The notes under the pieces were generated by a model, which saw nothing but the letters and a program-made list of their open reading frames with translations, was not told where the DNA came from and did no database searches. This document shows, piece after piece, positions 37,031 to 46,775 of a DNA stretch of 64,000 nt. Both the position numbers and the translations under genes were made by a program. Within the stretch, counting starts at the first letter, position 1. Every line of letters begins with the position of its first letter. Source of the stretch: Actinomyces naeslundii (GTDB lineage: Bacteria; Actinomycetota; Actinomycetes; Actinomycetales; Actinomycetaceae). The DNA lies in contig NZ_MSRR01000007.1 of NCBI RefSeq assembly GCF_001956585.1, forward strand, positions 62,001-126,000, given 5' to 3'.

Positions 37031-37096
37031 GGGGCAAGCCTAGTGGGCCGGCGAGAAAGCCTCAGTCCCTTGAGGACCTGGTGACGGGACCGCTTC

Positions 37097-37594
37097 TCAG
37101 TCCGGCTCCTCGGCGAAGGCCGCCTCAAGGGCACGCACAGCGGCTTCCCGGCTGTAGCCCTTGCGGCCCAGCATGGCCGCGGTGCGACGCCGGCGAATCT
37201 CCCAGGGCAGGTGGCGCGTGGCGGAAAGCTTCTTGCGAGCCAGCGCCAGGGCCGCCGTGTCCTCATCATTGGAGTCGATCTGGTCGAGGGCTGCGGCGAT
37301 GTCCCGATCCCCCAGCCCTTTGCGCCGCAGCTCCTCGGCGATGGCCCGCCTGGCCGCCCCCTTCTCCGCGAAGCGGGTGCGAGCCAGACGGGCTGCATAG
37401 GCGGCATCATCAATCACTCCAGCCGCCTCCAGGCGGTCCAGGACCTCGGCGGCCACGCGGGGGTCCACCTCCTTGCGCCCGAGCAGGTCCGCCAAGGCCG
37501 CCCGCGGGGCGGCGCTGCGGTCAAGGCGGCGTAGAACGATCTCCCGCGCCGCCTCGACGGCCTGCGCGTGGGCATCAGGGGTGATCCAGGGCAT
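37097..37594 (-). CDS. recX: Regulatory protein RecX
   Basis: RecX (165 residues) binds and inhibits RecA filaments. It shows the three-helix repeats of the family: ALADLLGRKEVDPRVAAEVL, GVIDDAAYAARLARTR, and AARRAIAEELRRKGL. ATG 37594 overlaps the recA stop as TGATG, so synthesis is coupled to RecA. The order recA-recX is the standard actinobacterial arrangement. Confidence 0.94.
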   Translation of the reverse strand: MPWITPDAHAQAVEAAREIVLRRLDRSAAPRAALADLLGRKEVDPRVAAEVLDRLEAAGVIDDAAYAARLARTRFAEKGAARRAIAEELRRKGLGDRDIAAALDQIDSNDEDTAALALARKKLSATRHLPWEIRRRRTAAMLGRKGYSREAAVRALEAAFAEEPD

Positions 37595-38835
37595 CAGAAC
37601 CCGCCGGCATCCTCACCGAAGATGGTGTCCGCATCCTCCGCCGCAGTCTCCTTGGCGGTCTTAGCGCTCTTGGACGCCTTGGTGGAGCCTGCGGCCTTCT
37701 TCCCGCGTCCACGGGCGGTCTTGACAGCACTCGTGGCAGCGGCATCAGCGCTCTCCACCGGGACGGCGGCTGCGGCCACGGCCGCCTCGGCTGCGGCGAG
37801 TTCCTCGGCCTCCCGGGCCTTGCGGCCGGGCTCGCCGATTCCCAGGGCAGCGAGGATCTTCTCCTCGATCTCAGCGGCCAGCTGCGGATTGTCCTTGAGG
37901 AAGTTGCGAGCGTTCTCCTTGCCCTGACCGAGCTGATCCTCCCCATAGGTGAACCAAGCCCCGGACTTGCGCACCACGCCGTTGTCCACGCCCAGGTCCA
38001 GCAAGCTGCCCTCCCGGGAGATGCCCTGTCCGTAGAGGATGTCGAACTCGGCCTGCTTGAAGGGCGGCGCCATCTTGTTCTTGACAACCTTGACGCGGGT
38101 GCGGTTGCCCACGGGCTGGTCGCCGTCCTTGAGCCCGCCGATGCGGCGCACATCCAGGCGCACAGAGGCGTAGAACTTCAGGGCCTTCCCGCCGGTGGTG
38201 GTCTCCGGGTTGCCGAAGAACACACCGATCTTCTCGCGCAGCTGGTTGATGAAGATGGCAGTGGTGCCGGTGGAGGACAGGGCCCCGGTGATCTTGCGCA
38301 GCGCCTGACTCATGAGACGAGCCTGAAGGCCGACGTGGGAATCCCCCATCTCCCCCTCGATCTCAGCCTTGGGAACCAGGGCCGCCACGGAGTCGATGAC
38401 GATGATGTCCAGGCCGCCCGAACGCACAAGCATGTCAGTGATCTCCAGGGCCTGTTCACCGGTATCCGGCTGGGAGACCAGAAGGTTGTCGATGTCGACG
38501 CCCAGAGCCTTGGCATAAACCGGGTCAAGGGCGTGCTCGGCATCGATGAAGGCGGCATTGCCGCCGGCCCGCTGCGCACTGGCCACAGCGTGCAGGGCAA
38601 CAGTGGTCTTTCCGGAGGACTCCGGCCCGTAGACCTCGATGATGCGACCTCGCGGAAGCCCTCCGACCCCCAGGGCCACATCAAGAGCAACAGAGCCCGT
38701 GGGGATGACGGACACCGGCGGACGGGTATCGTCCCCCAGACGCATGACGGAGCCCTTACCGAAGTTCTTGTCGATCTGGGCGAGGGCAGTGGCCAGGGCC
38801 TTGGAACGGTCCTGGGTCTGGCTGGCAGCAGGCAT
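37594..38835 (-). CDS. recA: Recombinase RecA
   Basis: RecA forms ATP-dependent filaments on single-stranded DNA, carries out strand exchange and triggers LexA cleavage. The 413-residue protein has Walker [10 protein letters not shown] (70-78), Walker [16 protein letters not shown], loop L2 [20 protein letters not shown] and a [15 protein letters not shown] segment. There is no intein. After about residue 345 a ~65-residue Ala/Lys-rich tail ([20 protein letters not shown]) follows, longer than in most bacteria. An SOS box lies 180 bases upstream. Confidence 0.98.
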   Translation of the reverse strand: MPAASQTQDRSKALATALAQIDKNFGKGSVMRLGDDTRPPVSVIPTGSVALDVALGVGGLPRGRIIEVYGPESSGKTTVALHAVASAQRAGGNAAFIDAEHALDPVYAKALGVDIDNLLVSQPDTGEQALEITDMLVRSGGLDIIVIDSVAALVPKAEIEGEMGDSHVGLQARLMSQALRKITGALSSTGTTAIFINQLREKIGVFFGNPETTTGGKALKFYASVRLDVRRIGGLKDGDQPVGNRTRVKVVKNKMAPPFKQAEFDILYGQGISREGSLLDLGVDNGVVRKSGAWFTYGEDQLGQGKENARNFLKDNPQLAAEIEEKILAALGIGEPGRKAREAEELAAAEAAVAAAAVPVESADAAATSAVKTARGRGKKAAGSTKASKSAKTAKETAAEDADTIFGEDAGGF

Positions 38836-39007
38836 TTGTTCTACCTCGGTTCTCGGGGCGGCTCACAGCCGCGGCGGACATGACTGGTCACTTCGGCGAG
38901 GTCCCCTCTCCGGGGCTCACCAACGACGGTATGCCTGACCACTGACATCTATCTCCGCCCCTCATCAGCCCTGTGGACTTCAGGTGCGTCGCCGTCGTTC
39001 GTGGAGA

Positions 39008-39029
39008 ACAGTACCCGAACACCTGTTCG
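39008..39029 (-). promoter_or_regulatory. SOS box and -10 element upstream of recA
   Basis: CGAACACCTGTTCG (39016-39029) is a perfect CGAAC-N4-GTTCG LexA box. Reading toward recA, a -10-like TACTGT follows at 39013-39008, so LexA would cover the promoter. The leader to the recA ATG is about 165 bases; the rest of 38836-39081 shows nothing else. Confidence 0.8.
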
Positions 39030-39081
39030 ATCACGACATCATCGTCACGCGCGTGTCGACTGCACCACCCCTCACCCCATC

Positions 39082-39300
39082 TCAGCGGCGAGGGTCGGAA
39101 CGGAAGATCCACCGCTCGGCGTCCGAGCGCTCAGTCTCCTCGCACAGCAGGGCCCACACACGCTCCGGCGCTACGCCATCGTCGAGCGCCTGCACACAGG
39201 TCGCCTCCAACTCAGGAAGGACCAGGTCCTGCGCCAGCGACCGGCCGTAGGCCGAGCCGAAGACAGCCTCGACAGCGCCCCAGAACTCCGAGTGCTTCAC
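39082..39300 (-). CDS. DUF3046 family small protein
   Basis: A 72-residue actinobacterial protein matching DUF3046: KHSEFWGAVEAVFGSAYGRS, LVLPELEATCVQALDDGV, and VWALLCEETERSDAERW. GTG 39300 follows AGAGGGGGA; an adjacent GTG at 39303 is equally open and the frame extends to 39357. Always found next to recA in actinobacteria (Rv2738c in M. tuberculosis); function unknown. It sits just upstream of the recA promoter region on the same strand. Confidence 0.85.
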   Translation of the reverse strand: MKHSEFWGAVEAVFGSAYGRSLAQDLVLPELEATCVQALDDGVAPERVWALLCEETERSDAERWIFRSDPRR

Positions 39301-39433
39301 CACTCCCCCTCTTCTCAACAGACACCCCGGCGGCGGACCCACACAGCGTGGCCCCACCGCCGGGGAAGGTCAGCTCATCGGCCGCAGGTCGCAGACGCCA
39401 CAGGGACGCCTCACCGAGGCCTGCAGCGGACGA

Positions 39434-39844
39434 TCACCTCAGGGCGATCCCCTGCTGACGCACAAGCTCATCGGGAACTGTGTCCGGAATCATGACGCCC
39501 TCGGTCAGGGCGATGCGGTCGGAGACCTCACGCAGCACCATGGACAGGGGCGCGTCGAGGGCCTGGCAGATGGAGGCCAGCAGCTCAGAGGACGCCTCCT
39601 TCTGACCGCGCTCCACCTCGGAGAGGTATCCCAGGGATACGCGGGCCTGTGAGGAGACCTCACGCAACGTACGCCCCTGGTGCTGGCGGACGCCGCGCAG
39701 AACTTCTCCGATCTCGCGGCGCAGGACGACATTCTCTTGCTTCGGGGTGTCCACGGACACACCGTACCCTGCCCCGGGTCCCTGGCGCATCGGCATCCGG
39801 TTGTTGATCGGGCGAGTGGTGCGGGGGTGAGTCGTGTTGTTCAT
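39434..39844 (-). CDS. XRE-family regulator, ClgR-like
   Basis: A 136-residue regulator with a central Cro/CI helix-turn-helix: [46 protein letters not shown], then [11 protein letters not shown]. This matches ClgR, the activator of clp protease genes in Streptomyces, Corynebacterium and Mycobacterium, and the position between cinA/pgsA and recA agrees. The N-terminal ~35 residues are unconserved and the start is uncertain, since ATG 39844 lacks a ribosome site and GTG 39760 is possible. 39845-40005 upstream has no recognisable ClgR box. Confidence 0.85.
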   Translation of the reverse strand: MNNTTHPRTTRPINNRMPMRQGPGAGYGVSVDTPKQENVVLRREIGEVLRGVRQHQGRTLREVSSQARVSLGYLSEVERGQKEASSELLASICQALDAPLSMVLREVSDRIALTEGVMIPDTVPDELVRQQGIALR

Positions 39845-40005
39845 CGTCTAGCACAACCATTCACGTCGTGGATTCATTCCCGCCACGCAATGCCAGTTCT
39901 CCGGCTCCGGTGGCGTTGTCCCCCACTCTACCGCCATTCCTGGAAGAAACCTGAAACGCGTCTTAGTCTACGGTCTGTACCTGCTCGGCACTCGGCAGAC
40001 AACTC

Positions 40006-40563
40006 TCAGTCCGTTTCACCTCGCCCCGCCTCGTGCAGAAACTCGACGGCCAGGCCGAGCACGCTGAGCACGGCGTCGTACCGGACGTGCGAGCGGCCCC
40101 CACCCAGATGCAGCTCGCGGTGAGCCTCTCCCCACGGGGCAACGACGGCGACATGCACCGTTCCCGCCGGGTGGGCGTCAGCCGGCCCGGGCCCTGCGAC
40201 CCCGGTGGTCGCCAACCCCAGATCGGTCCCCAGGAGGCGGCGCACGCCGCGCGCCATCTGGAGGGCGACGTCACGATCCACCGGTCCGGTCCGCTCCAGG
40301 TGAGCGGCATCCACACCGAGGACCTGCACCTTGATCCGGGTGGCGTAAGCGACCACGGCGCCGACAAGCACACGCGACGCCCCTGGAATCTCCACCAGGC
40401 TCGAGGAGACCTGACCACCCGTCAAGGACTCGGCGACCGCCAGCGTCAGCGAGTGATCCCTGGCGGCTCGCAGAAGGTCAGCCGCTGCCCGCGCACAGCT
40501 CTCCCGCTCGTTTCCCCTATGGGCCACCGGGATCTCCGCCCCGGGGAGCTCAGTGGCCGACAT
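40006..40563 (-). CDS. cinA: CinA C-terminal domain protein (nicotinamide-nucleotide amidase)
   Basis: A 185-residue protein consisting of the CinA C-terminal domain only (PncC type), which deamidates nicotinamide mononucleotide. Signature segments are LAVAESLTGGQVSSSLVEIPGAS, VVAYATRIKVQVLGV and ATTGVAGPGPADAHPAGTV. The start overlaps the pgsA end by 14 bases, so the two are coupled. The N-terminal MoaB-like domain of full CinA is absent, as is usual in actinobacteria. Confidence 0.9.
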   Translation of the reverse strand: MSATELPGAEIPVAHRGNERESCARAAADLLRAARDHSLTLAVAESLTGGQVSSSLVEIPGASRVLVGAVVAYATRIKVQVLGVDAAHLERTGPVDRDVALQMARGVRRLLGTDLGLATTGVAGPGPADAHPAGTVHVAVVAPWGEAHRELHLGGGRSHVRYDAVLSVLGLAVEFLHEAGRGETD

Positions 40564-41173
40564 GGTCGTCCCGGCGACTGAGGCGCACAGCCTCTCGTAC
40601 GTAGTCCAGACCTGTCACCACGGTGACGACGAGTGCCGCAGCCACGACGACGTAAGACGCCTTGAGCAGGAACGCGGCCAGACCTGCGGGCAGGAGGAGG
40701 AAGGACCACGGAGTGAGCAGCCCCACCAGCCCCACCATTTGGAGCGTCGTCTTGATCTTACCGCCGCGTGATGCCGCCATGACGGCGCGGCGCAGCATGA
40801 AGAACCGCATGACCGTGATGCCGAGCTCGCGCACGACGATGAGGATGGTGACCCACCACCACAGCCTGTCGTTGATGCTCAGCAGGACGAAGGCGGACAG
40901 GGTCAGCGCCTTGTCCGCGATCGGATCGGCGATCTTGCCGAAGGAGGTCACCAGCCCCCACGATCGCGCGAGCTGACCGTCAAGACGGTCCGTGAAGGCA
41001 GCCACCACGAAGACGACGACCGCAGCGAGCCTGTCTTGATCTCCCGGAAGCAGGGAGAGCCAGATGAAGACGGGGACGAGCAGCAGTCGCAACACCGTCA
41101 GGGCGTTGGCGATGTTGAGCAGCGGCGCCTGCTCTGGCTGCGCGGCGCCGTCCGGGGCGGTCGAGGCATTCAT
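40550..41173 (-). CDS. pgsA: CDP-diacylglycerol-glycerol-3-phosphate 3-phosphatidyltransferase family protein
   Basis: A 207-residue membrane enzyme of the CDP-alcohol phosphotransferase family. The complete motif DxxDGxxARx8GxxxDxxxD is present in DRLDGQLARSWG...GKIADPIADK. NIANALTVLRLLLVPVF opens the protein. ATG 41173 (MNASTAPDG) is preferred; the frame is open to 41380. Makes phosphatidylglycerol phosphate. Part of the pgsA-cinA-clgR run that normally follows ftsK. Confidence 0.93.
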   Translation of the reverse strand: MNASTAPDGAAQPEQAPLLNIANALTVLRLLLVPVFIWLSLLPGDQDRLAAVVVFVVAAFTDRLDGQLARSWGLVTSFGKIADPIADKALTLSAFVLLSINDRLWWWVTILIVVRELGITVMRFFMLRRAVMAASRGGKIKTTLQMVGLVGLLTPWSFLLLPAGLAAFLLKASYVVVAAALVVTVVTGLDYVREAVRLSRRDDHVGH

Positions 41174-41414
41174 CGTGACCAGCCTAGTAGTGCATGCCCT
41201 CACACCGTCGAAGACACCTCGATTCGTCTTCTCGACAACGTCGTCCCCGCACGCCTCCGCCGGCCGCGCCATGGCACCGCTCCATGCGACACGCAGCAGG
41301 GGATCAATCCCCACCCGCGGTTTCCCCTGCCATCTCGCCACTTCCACCTCAGGCCGCCGAAAAGAGCACGGACCGCACACACGCCGTTAAGGTTCGATTC
41401 TTACGTTCATAATT

Positions 41415-42803
41415 ATGTATTCCTCTATTTTTCTCTCATCGTCTTTGGCAGGCTCCAACAACTTCGCTCCTCGGCACCACACCGCCGAGTATCCGAGCGG
41501 CTCGCCACGCACCGTACGTGTCGCCCGCAGGTCACGAGGTCCGGGCCTCCTCACCGCCGCCGTTCTCACCGCCTCCATCGTGGTCGCCGGGTGCTCGCCA
41601 AGCTCGGGTCAGTCGCTGTCGGCTCAGTCCGGGCCCACCGGGGCGGGCAGCTCGCAGGACGTGCGATTCACCGTGGGTTACGCCGGGGACGTCCTCATGC
41701 ACATGCCGGTTCTGAGCTCCACTCCAGAAGCCTCGGGCGATATCACCGACAACGTCGCTGCCGAGACCCCCTGGGTCGAGGGCCTGGATCTGGCCCTGTG
41801 CGGGATGGAGGTTCCCGTCGCTCCGGACGGGGTCTACTCGGGCTTCCCCACCTTCGGCGCTCCTTCCGAGGTCGTCGGCGCCTTGGCGAGATCCGGGTGG
41901 GACGGCTGCGCGACCGCGTCCAATCACTCCGCGGACCGGGGAGAGGAGGGAGTCGTCGCCACCTTGGACGCCCTGGACTCTCACGGGTTGGGGCACGCGG
42001 GCACCTACCGGAGCCGGGAGGACGCCTCCGTGCCCTTCGCGCTCTACGAGCTCGAGCGGGGAGGGCGCACAGTGACCGTGGCCCAGATATCCACGACCAT
42101 GGGGCTCAACGGCCTCGATGATCCCACCGGGTACTCAGTGTCGCTCAACGACGTCGGCGCCATCACGAAGGCGGCGAAGGCGGCCCGTGCGGCGGGCGCC
42201 GACCTCGTCGTCGTCCACTCCCAGATCGGCCAGGAGTACGAGACCACTCCCGACAAGGAGCAGGTCTCCTACGCCCAGGATCTCGCCGACAGCGGGCAGG
42301 TCGACATCTTCTTCGGCGCTCACCCCCATGTGCCTCAGCCCGCCGAGAAGCTCCCCGGGGGAGTCAAGGGCAAGGGGATGTGGGTGTCGTACTCGGCCGG
42401 CAACTACATCTCCAGCCAGGACGAGTCGTACTGCGGACCGTTGTCCGACGTCGGCCAGCTGGTCTGGGCCGACGTCACCTCCCACGCCGACGGCTCGGTG
42501 AGTGTGGACAAACTGAACTGGCACCCGTTCACGGTGGATCAGGGGGCCGGCTACAAGGTCAGGGACCTGGCGGCGCTTCACAACGGTGAGCGTCCTGCCG
42601 GCCTAAGTCTGGACGAGGAGGAGATCGAGCGACGCTGGAGCATGCTCACCTCAGACGTCAAGGACGCCTCGACCATGTCCACCACGCCGCCGAAATCCAC
42701 CGGGCCCGCCCCGACGATTCCCAGTCGGGAAGAGGTCATCAAACGAGCAAGGACGCACCTGGACCCGCCGGGCACGGCATCGGCCTCCTCATCACCACGA
42801 TGA
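41415..42803 (+). CDS. CapA/PgsA-type metallophosphatase lipoprotein
   Basis: A CapA-family (poly-gamma-glutamate/capsule type) calcineurin-like protein, 462 residues from ATG 41415. A signal peptide and lipobox end at IVVAGC (Cys about 60). The CapA domain shows [48 protein letters not shown] and [10 protein letters not shown], covering the metal-ligand Asp, Asn and His positions. The start is uncertain because no ribosome site precedes the ATG. The gene runs opposite to its neighbours and its last 12 bases overlap the ftsK end. No capsule or polyglutamate synthase genes are nearby, so its substrate is unknown. The 241 bases before it are AT-rich near the start. Confidence 0.85.
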   Translation: MYSSIFLSSSLAGSNNFAPRHHTAEYPSGSPRTVRVARRSRGPGLLTAAVLTASIVVAGCSPSSGQSLSAQSGPTGAGSSQDVRFTVGYAGDVLMHMPVLSSTPEASGDITDNVAAETPWVEGLDLALCGMEVPVAPDGVYSGFPTFGAPSEVVGALARSGWDGCATASNHSADRGEEGVVATLDALDSHGLGHAGTYRSREDASVPFALYELERGGRTVTVAQISTTMGLNGLDDPTGYSVSLNDVGAITKAAKAARAAGADLVVVHSQIGQEYETTPDKEQVSYAQDLADSGQVDIFFGAHPHVPQPAEKLPGGVKGKGMWVSYSAGNYISSQDESYCGPLSDVGQLVWADVTSHADGSVSVDKLNWHPFTVDQGAGYKVRDLAALHNGERPAGLSLDEEEIERRWSMLTSDVKDASTMSTTPPKSTGPAPTIPSREEVIKRARTHLDPPGTASASSSPR

Positions 42804-45680
42804 GCCGCGGCCGGTGAGTGACCAGGCGTCCTCCGAGTCCTCCTCGGCGGAGGCATCGTCCCAGGACTCCGACTCCGGCAGACTCGAGGCGACCTCCAGA
42901 GGGTCCGTGCTGTAACGGTTCGACGGCAGGGCCACCGTACGGGGCTCACCCGCAGCGGCTGGACCATCGGAGTCGGGCGCCTCCTGGGATCCCTCAGTGT
43001 CTGCTGGGGTCTCAGCGCTTCCGGGGGCGCTCCCCTCCCCCTTGATCCAGGCCAGGGTCTCCTCGAGCTGCTCGGGCTGGACGAGGACGTCCCGGGCCTT
43101 GGAACCCTCGGAGGGGCCGACGACCTCTCGGGACTCGAGCAGGTCCATGAGGCGCCCGGCCTTGGCGAAGCCGACGCGCAGCTTGCGCTGGAGCATGGAG
43201 GTGGAGCCGAACTGGCTGGAGATAATGAGCTCGGCGGCCTGCAGCAGCAGGTCCATGTCGTCGCCGATCTCCTCGTCGATCTGCTTCTTGACCTCCGGGA
43301 CGACGACGTCCTCGCGGTACTCGGGAGTCAGCTGGGCCTTGACGTGCTCAACGACGGAGCGGATCTCGGACTCGGTGACCCAGGATCCCTGGATGCGCAC
43401 CGGCGTGGAGGCACCGGGGCCCAGGTAGAGGGCGTCGCCCTGGCCGGTGAGGGTCTCGGCCCCGTTCTGGTCGAGGATGACGCGGGAGTCCAGCTGGGAG
43501 GCGGTGGCGAAGGCCAGGCGCGAGGGCACATTGGACTTGATGAGACCGGTGACCACCTGGGCGACTGGCCGCTGGGTGGCCAGGACCAGGTGGATCCCGG
43601 CGGCGCGGGCCAGCTGGGTGATGCGTTGGATGGAGGCCTCGACGTCCTTGGGCGCCGTCATCATGAGGTCGGCGAGCTCGTCGACGACGACCAGGAGGTA
43701 GGGGTAGGGACTCAGCTCGCGCTGGGAGCCCGGCAGGGGCTGTACCTCCCCGGCTCGCACCGCCTTGTTGAAGTCATCGATGTGCTTGAAGCCGAAGGAG
43801 GCCAGGTCGTCATAGCGGGCGTCCATCTCGCGGACCACCCACTCCAGGGCCTCGGCCGCCTTCTTCGGGGAGGTGATGATCGGGGTGATGAGGTGCGGGA
43901 TGCCCTCGTAGATGGTCAGCTCCACCCGCTTGGGGTCGACCAGCACCATGCGCACCTCTTCCGGCGTGGCGCGCATCATGATCGAGGTGATCATGGAGTT
44001 GACGAAGGAGGACTTGCCCGAACCGGTCTGACCGGCCACCAGCAGGTGCGGGGTCTTGGCGAGGTTGGTGACGATGTAGTCGCCCTCCACGTTCTTGCCC
44101 AGCCCCACGACCAGCGGGTGCGCCTGCTTGCGGGCCGCCTGGGAGCGCAGGACGTCGCCGAGCTTGACCATCTCGCGGTCGGTGTTGGGGATCTCGATGC
44201 CGATGGCGCTCTTGCCGGGGATCGGGGTGAGCAGGCGGATCTCGTCGGAGGCCACCGCGTAGGCGATGTTCTTCTCCAGTCCGGTGATGCGCGAGACGTT
44301 GACGCCCCGGCCCCGATGGACCTCATAGCGGGTGACCTGGGGGCCGCGAGTGTAGCCGGTGACAGTGGCGTCCACGTTGAACTCGGCGAAGACGTTCTGC
44401 AGCGCCTCGACGATGGCGTCGTTGGCGGGGGTCCGGGTGGCGTGACCAGGGCCGGGGCCGAGCAGCGAGTCCTCGGGCAGGGCGTAGGTGGAGCCGTCGG
44501 GCAGGGCCATGTTGCTCATGTCGCTCATGGCGAGCTGGTCGGCGAGGTCGGGCTCCTCGAGCGGGACCTCCGGGGTCTCCTCGGTGACGGCGTCGAAGTC
44601 GGACGGCGCGGAACGCTTCGCTGCGGAGGGCCTGCGCTGCGCCGCTGAGGACGGTCTGGTCGCTGCGGCACCAGCGGGCCGGTTCTTGGCGGGGGATGCG
44701 ACCGACGGCGCCGATGAGGAGACGGCGTCGTCCTCGTCGCCCACCTCCGGGACGATGAAGGCGGAGTCGTCGGGTTGTTCGCTGCCAGGATGCTCACTGC
44801 CTGGTTCGAGGAGCTCGGTGATCGAGGTCTGCTGGGCCTCCCGGTCGGCGGAGCGCTTTCGTCGACCACTGCCTCGCTTGCGCGACGTCGACTCCTCCAC
44901 CTCCAGCGCGGAGCGGAAGGGCTCGTCACCGTCGTAGGAGTCCAGGAGCGTCGTCTGATCCGAATCATCGCCCGCGGTGCCGGTTGGCCCGAGGCCGGAA
45001 CGGACCCGCCCGAGCAGACGCCGGGCCAGGGAGTCACCGGCGTCGGCGGGCGCTCCGCCTCCGCCAGCGGCCAGGGACCGGCGCTGGGCCAGCAGGTCGC
45101 GGATCTCGGCGATGGTCTTGCCGGACAGAACCAGGGCGGAGAACGCGGCCAGGAGAATGAACAGGATGATGGCTCCTACCGAGGAGAACAGCGCCGCCAG
45201 CGGGTAACCCACCAGCCACCCCAGGAGTCCGCCGGCGTTCTCCAGACCGGCGACGTTGTCCCTGAGGATCGGGTTTCCACTGCCGACCTGGATCATTCCG
45301 GTCAGAGCGGTCAGCAGGCCCAGGCACCCGACTGAGACCCGCGCGTGAACCGCCCCCATGCTGTGGGCTCGCAGCATGGCGACCCCCAGCGCGGCCAGGA
45401 GCAGGGGCACGAAGATACCGAGGACGCCGACGGGGCCCGCGGCGATGTGGTGCAGCAGGTTCCCTGCGGCCCCGGAGATCCCGAACCACTCGCGCAGTGC
45501 CAGGACAGCCGCCAGGGCCAGAATGAGAAAGGCCCATCCGGTACGGCGGTAGCGCCCACCGGGGGGCTGGGAACCGGGAGCGGCGAAGGGAGCGGGTCCT
45601 TGAGCGGACGCTCCTCGAGGACGCCCCCTGCCGGTTCCGGACGGAGACGTAGCAGTTCTCGTGGTGCGACGATTGGCCAT
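42792..45680 (-). CDS. ftsK: DNA translocase FtsK/SpoIIIE
   Basis: A 962-residue division-site DNA pump. Four N-terminal membrane helices (about 48-175) are followed by a ~230-residue charged linker and the motor domain with Walker [17 protein letters not shown], Walker [14 protein letters not shown], and [20 protein letters not shown]. The gamma DNA-reading domain is near the end ([20 protein letters not shown]). Unusually, about 85 acidic, Ser/Glu-rich residues follow the gamma domain. Tail-to-tail overlap with the capA-like gene. Lies downstream of the kinase gene and rnj. Confidence 0.95.
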   Translation of the reverse strand: MANRRTTRTATSPSGTGRGRPRGASAQGPAPFAAPGSQPPGGRYRRTGWAFLILALAAVLALREWFGISGAAGNLLHHIAAGPVGVLGIFVPLLLAALGVAMLRAHSMGAVHARVSVGCLGLLTALTGMIQVGSGNPILRDNVAGLENAGGLLGWLVGYPLAALFSSVGAIILFILLAAFSALVLSGKTIAEIRDLLAQRRSLAAGGGGAPADAGDSLARRLLGRVRSGLGPTGTAGDDSDQTTLLDSYDGDEPFRSALEVEESTSRKRGSGRRKRSADREAQQTSITELLEPGSEHPGSEQPDDSAFIVPEVGDEDDAVSSSAPSVASPAKNRPAGAAATRPSSAAQRRPSAAKRSAPSDFDAVTEETPEVPLEEPDLADQLAMSDMSNMALPDGSTYALPEDSLLGPGPGHATRTPANDAIVEALQNVFAEFNVDATVTGYTRGPQVTRYEVHRGRGVNVSRITGLEKNIAYAVASDEIRLLTPIPGKSAIGIEIPNTDREMVKLGDVLRSQAARKQAHPLVVGLGKNVEGDYIVTNLAKTPHLLVAGQTGSGKSSFVNSMITSIMMRATPEEVRMVLVDPKRVELTIYEGIPHLITPIITSPKKAAEALEWVVREMDARYDDLASFGFKHIDDFNKAVRAGEVQPLPGSQRELSPYPYLLVVVDELADLMMTAPKDVEASIQRITQLARAAGIHLVLATQRPVAQVVTGLIKSNVPSRLAFATASQLDSRVILDQNGAETLTGQGDALYLGPGASTPVRIQGSWVTESEIRSVVEHVKAQLTPEYREDVVVPEVKKQIDEEIGDDMDLLLQAAELIISSQFGSTSMLQRKLRVGFAKAGRLMDLLESREVVGPSEGSKARDVLVQPEQLEETLAWIKGEGSAPGSAETPADTEGSQEAPDSDGPAAAGEPRTVALPSNRYSTDPLEVASSLPESESWDDASAEEDSEDAWSLTGRGSSW

Positions 45681-45824
45681 GATGTCCTAGAAACTATCGG
45701 ATTCTTGGCTTCAGCGGCCTTGCCACGCCGCCGTGGACAGCCGGAGACGCGTCACCATCTTCTCGCTGAGCCTCACGAGCAACCACCCACCGGTGAGAAG
45801 GGGATGTCGAGGTCCGCGCACGTC

Positions 45825-46760
45825 CTAGGACCTCTCGTCGCTCTCCTGGAGGAACCGGTCGATCTCCTCGCGGCGCGGGGCCTGCGCCGGCCCGATGCAG
45901 GCCACGGCGTGGGCGGCTGCGGCATTGGCGCGTCTTGCCGCCTCGACGACATCGAGTCCGTCAATGAGGCCGGCGACCAGGACGCCGGTGTGGGTGTCTC
46001 CCGCTCCTGTGGTGTCAACGACTTCACGGACGAAACCGGGAACCTCGATCGGTTCGCCTCCGACCGGGCGCAGGAGGCACCCGTGGGCTCCGGTACGTCG
46101 GACGATCAGCGCCCGTGGGCAGGCCTCCCGGATGGCGTCCGGCCCCCCCAGGCGCTCCTCCAGGCGAGTCATCTCCAGGTCGTTCCCGGTCAGCATCGTC
46201 GCCCGGAGGAGCAGCGGCAGGAGCACCTGGTCGGGGATGTCGGGCTGAACCGGCCCCAGGTCGATGACCAGTCCGACGTCATCGGGGATCGACAGGAGCC
46301 AGTCGGCAAGAACGCCTCGGCTCGTGTAATGGGCCAGGTCGTATCCGGTGGCGTAGACCCAGTCCCCCACCCTCAGGTCGAGGCTCTCGAGGTCTTCTCG
46401 CTGGGGCTCGCCCTCGACACCCGCGGTGGTGATGAAGGTACGTCGACCAGAGGGCTCGATCAGCGTGGTACAGGTACCGATGTCTCCGACGAGCTCCTCG
46501 ACGAGCAGCTCGACCTGGTCCAGACGCATCGACTCACGGACCCGCGCCGAGTTGGGGCCGGTTCCCAGGGTGGCCGCCAGTGCGGTGGGGACACCCTGGC
46601 GGGCGGCGGCCGAGACCACCGTGTACCCGCCTCCCACCACCGGGCCCGACGACGCCCCGGTGATCGCCCCTCCCGGCGTCGGCACTCGGCTGACGTGAAG
46701 GGGAATGTCAATGAGAATGGAACCGGTGGATATGAAGCACGCGGGCCGGAACAGAGTCAT
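45825..46760 (-). CDS. PfkB-family carbohydrate kinase
   Basis: A 311-residue ribokinase-like enzyme. The N-terminal Gly-rich region is GGGYTVVSAAARQGVPTALA and the C-terminal PfkB signature is DTTGAGDTHTGVLVAGL with the catalytic Asp. THTG replaces the usual AF-x-G. It starts 15 bases after the rnj stop, so it is probably co-transcribed with rnj. Substrate cannot be deduced; pseudouridine, ribose, fructose or other sugars are all possible. Confidence 0.88.
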   Translation of the reverse strand: MTLFRPACFISTGSILIDIPLHVSRVPTPGGAITGASSGPVVGGGYTVVSAAARQGVPTALAATLGTGPNSARVRESMRLDQVELLVEELVGDIGTCTTLIEPSGRRTFITTAGVEGEPQREDLESLDLRVGDWVYATGYDLAHYTSRGVLADWLLSIPDDVGLVIDLGPVQPDIPDQVLLPLLLRATMLTGNDLEMTRLEERLGGPDAIREACPRALIVRRTGAHGCLLRPVGGEPIEVPGFVREVVDTTGAGDTHTGVLVAGLIDGLDVVEAARRANAAAAHAVACIGPAQAPRREEIDRFLQESDERS

Positions 46761-46775
46761 GCAGTAAGCACCCTC

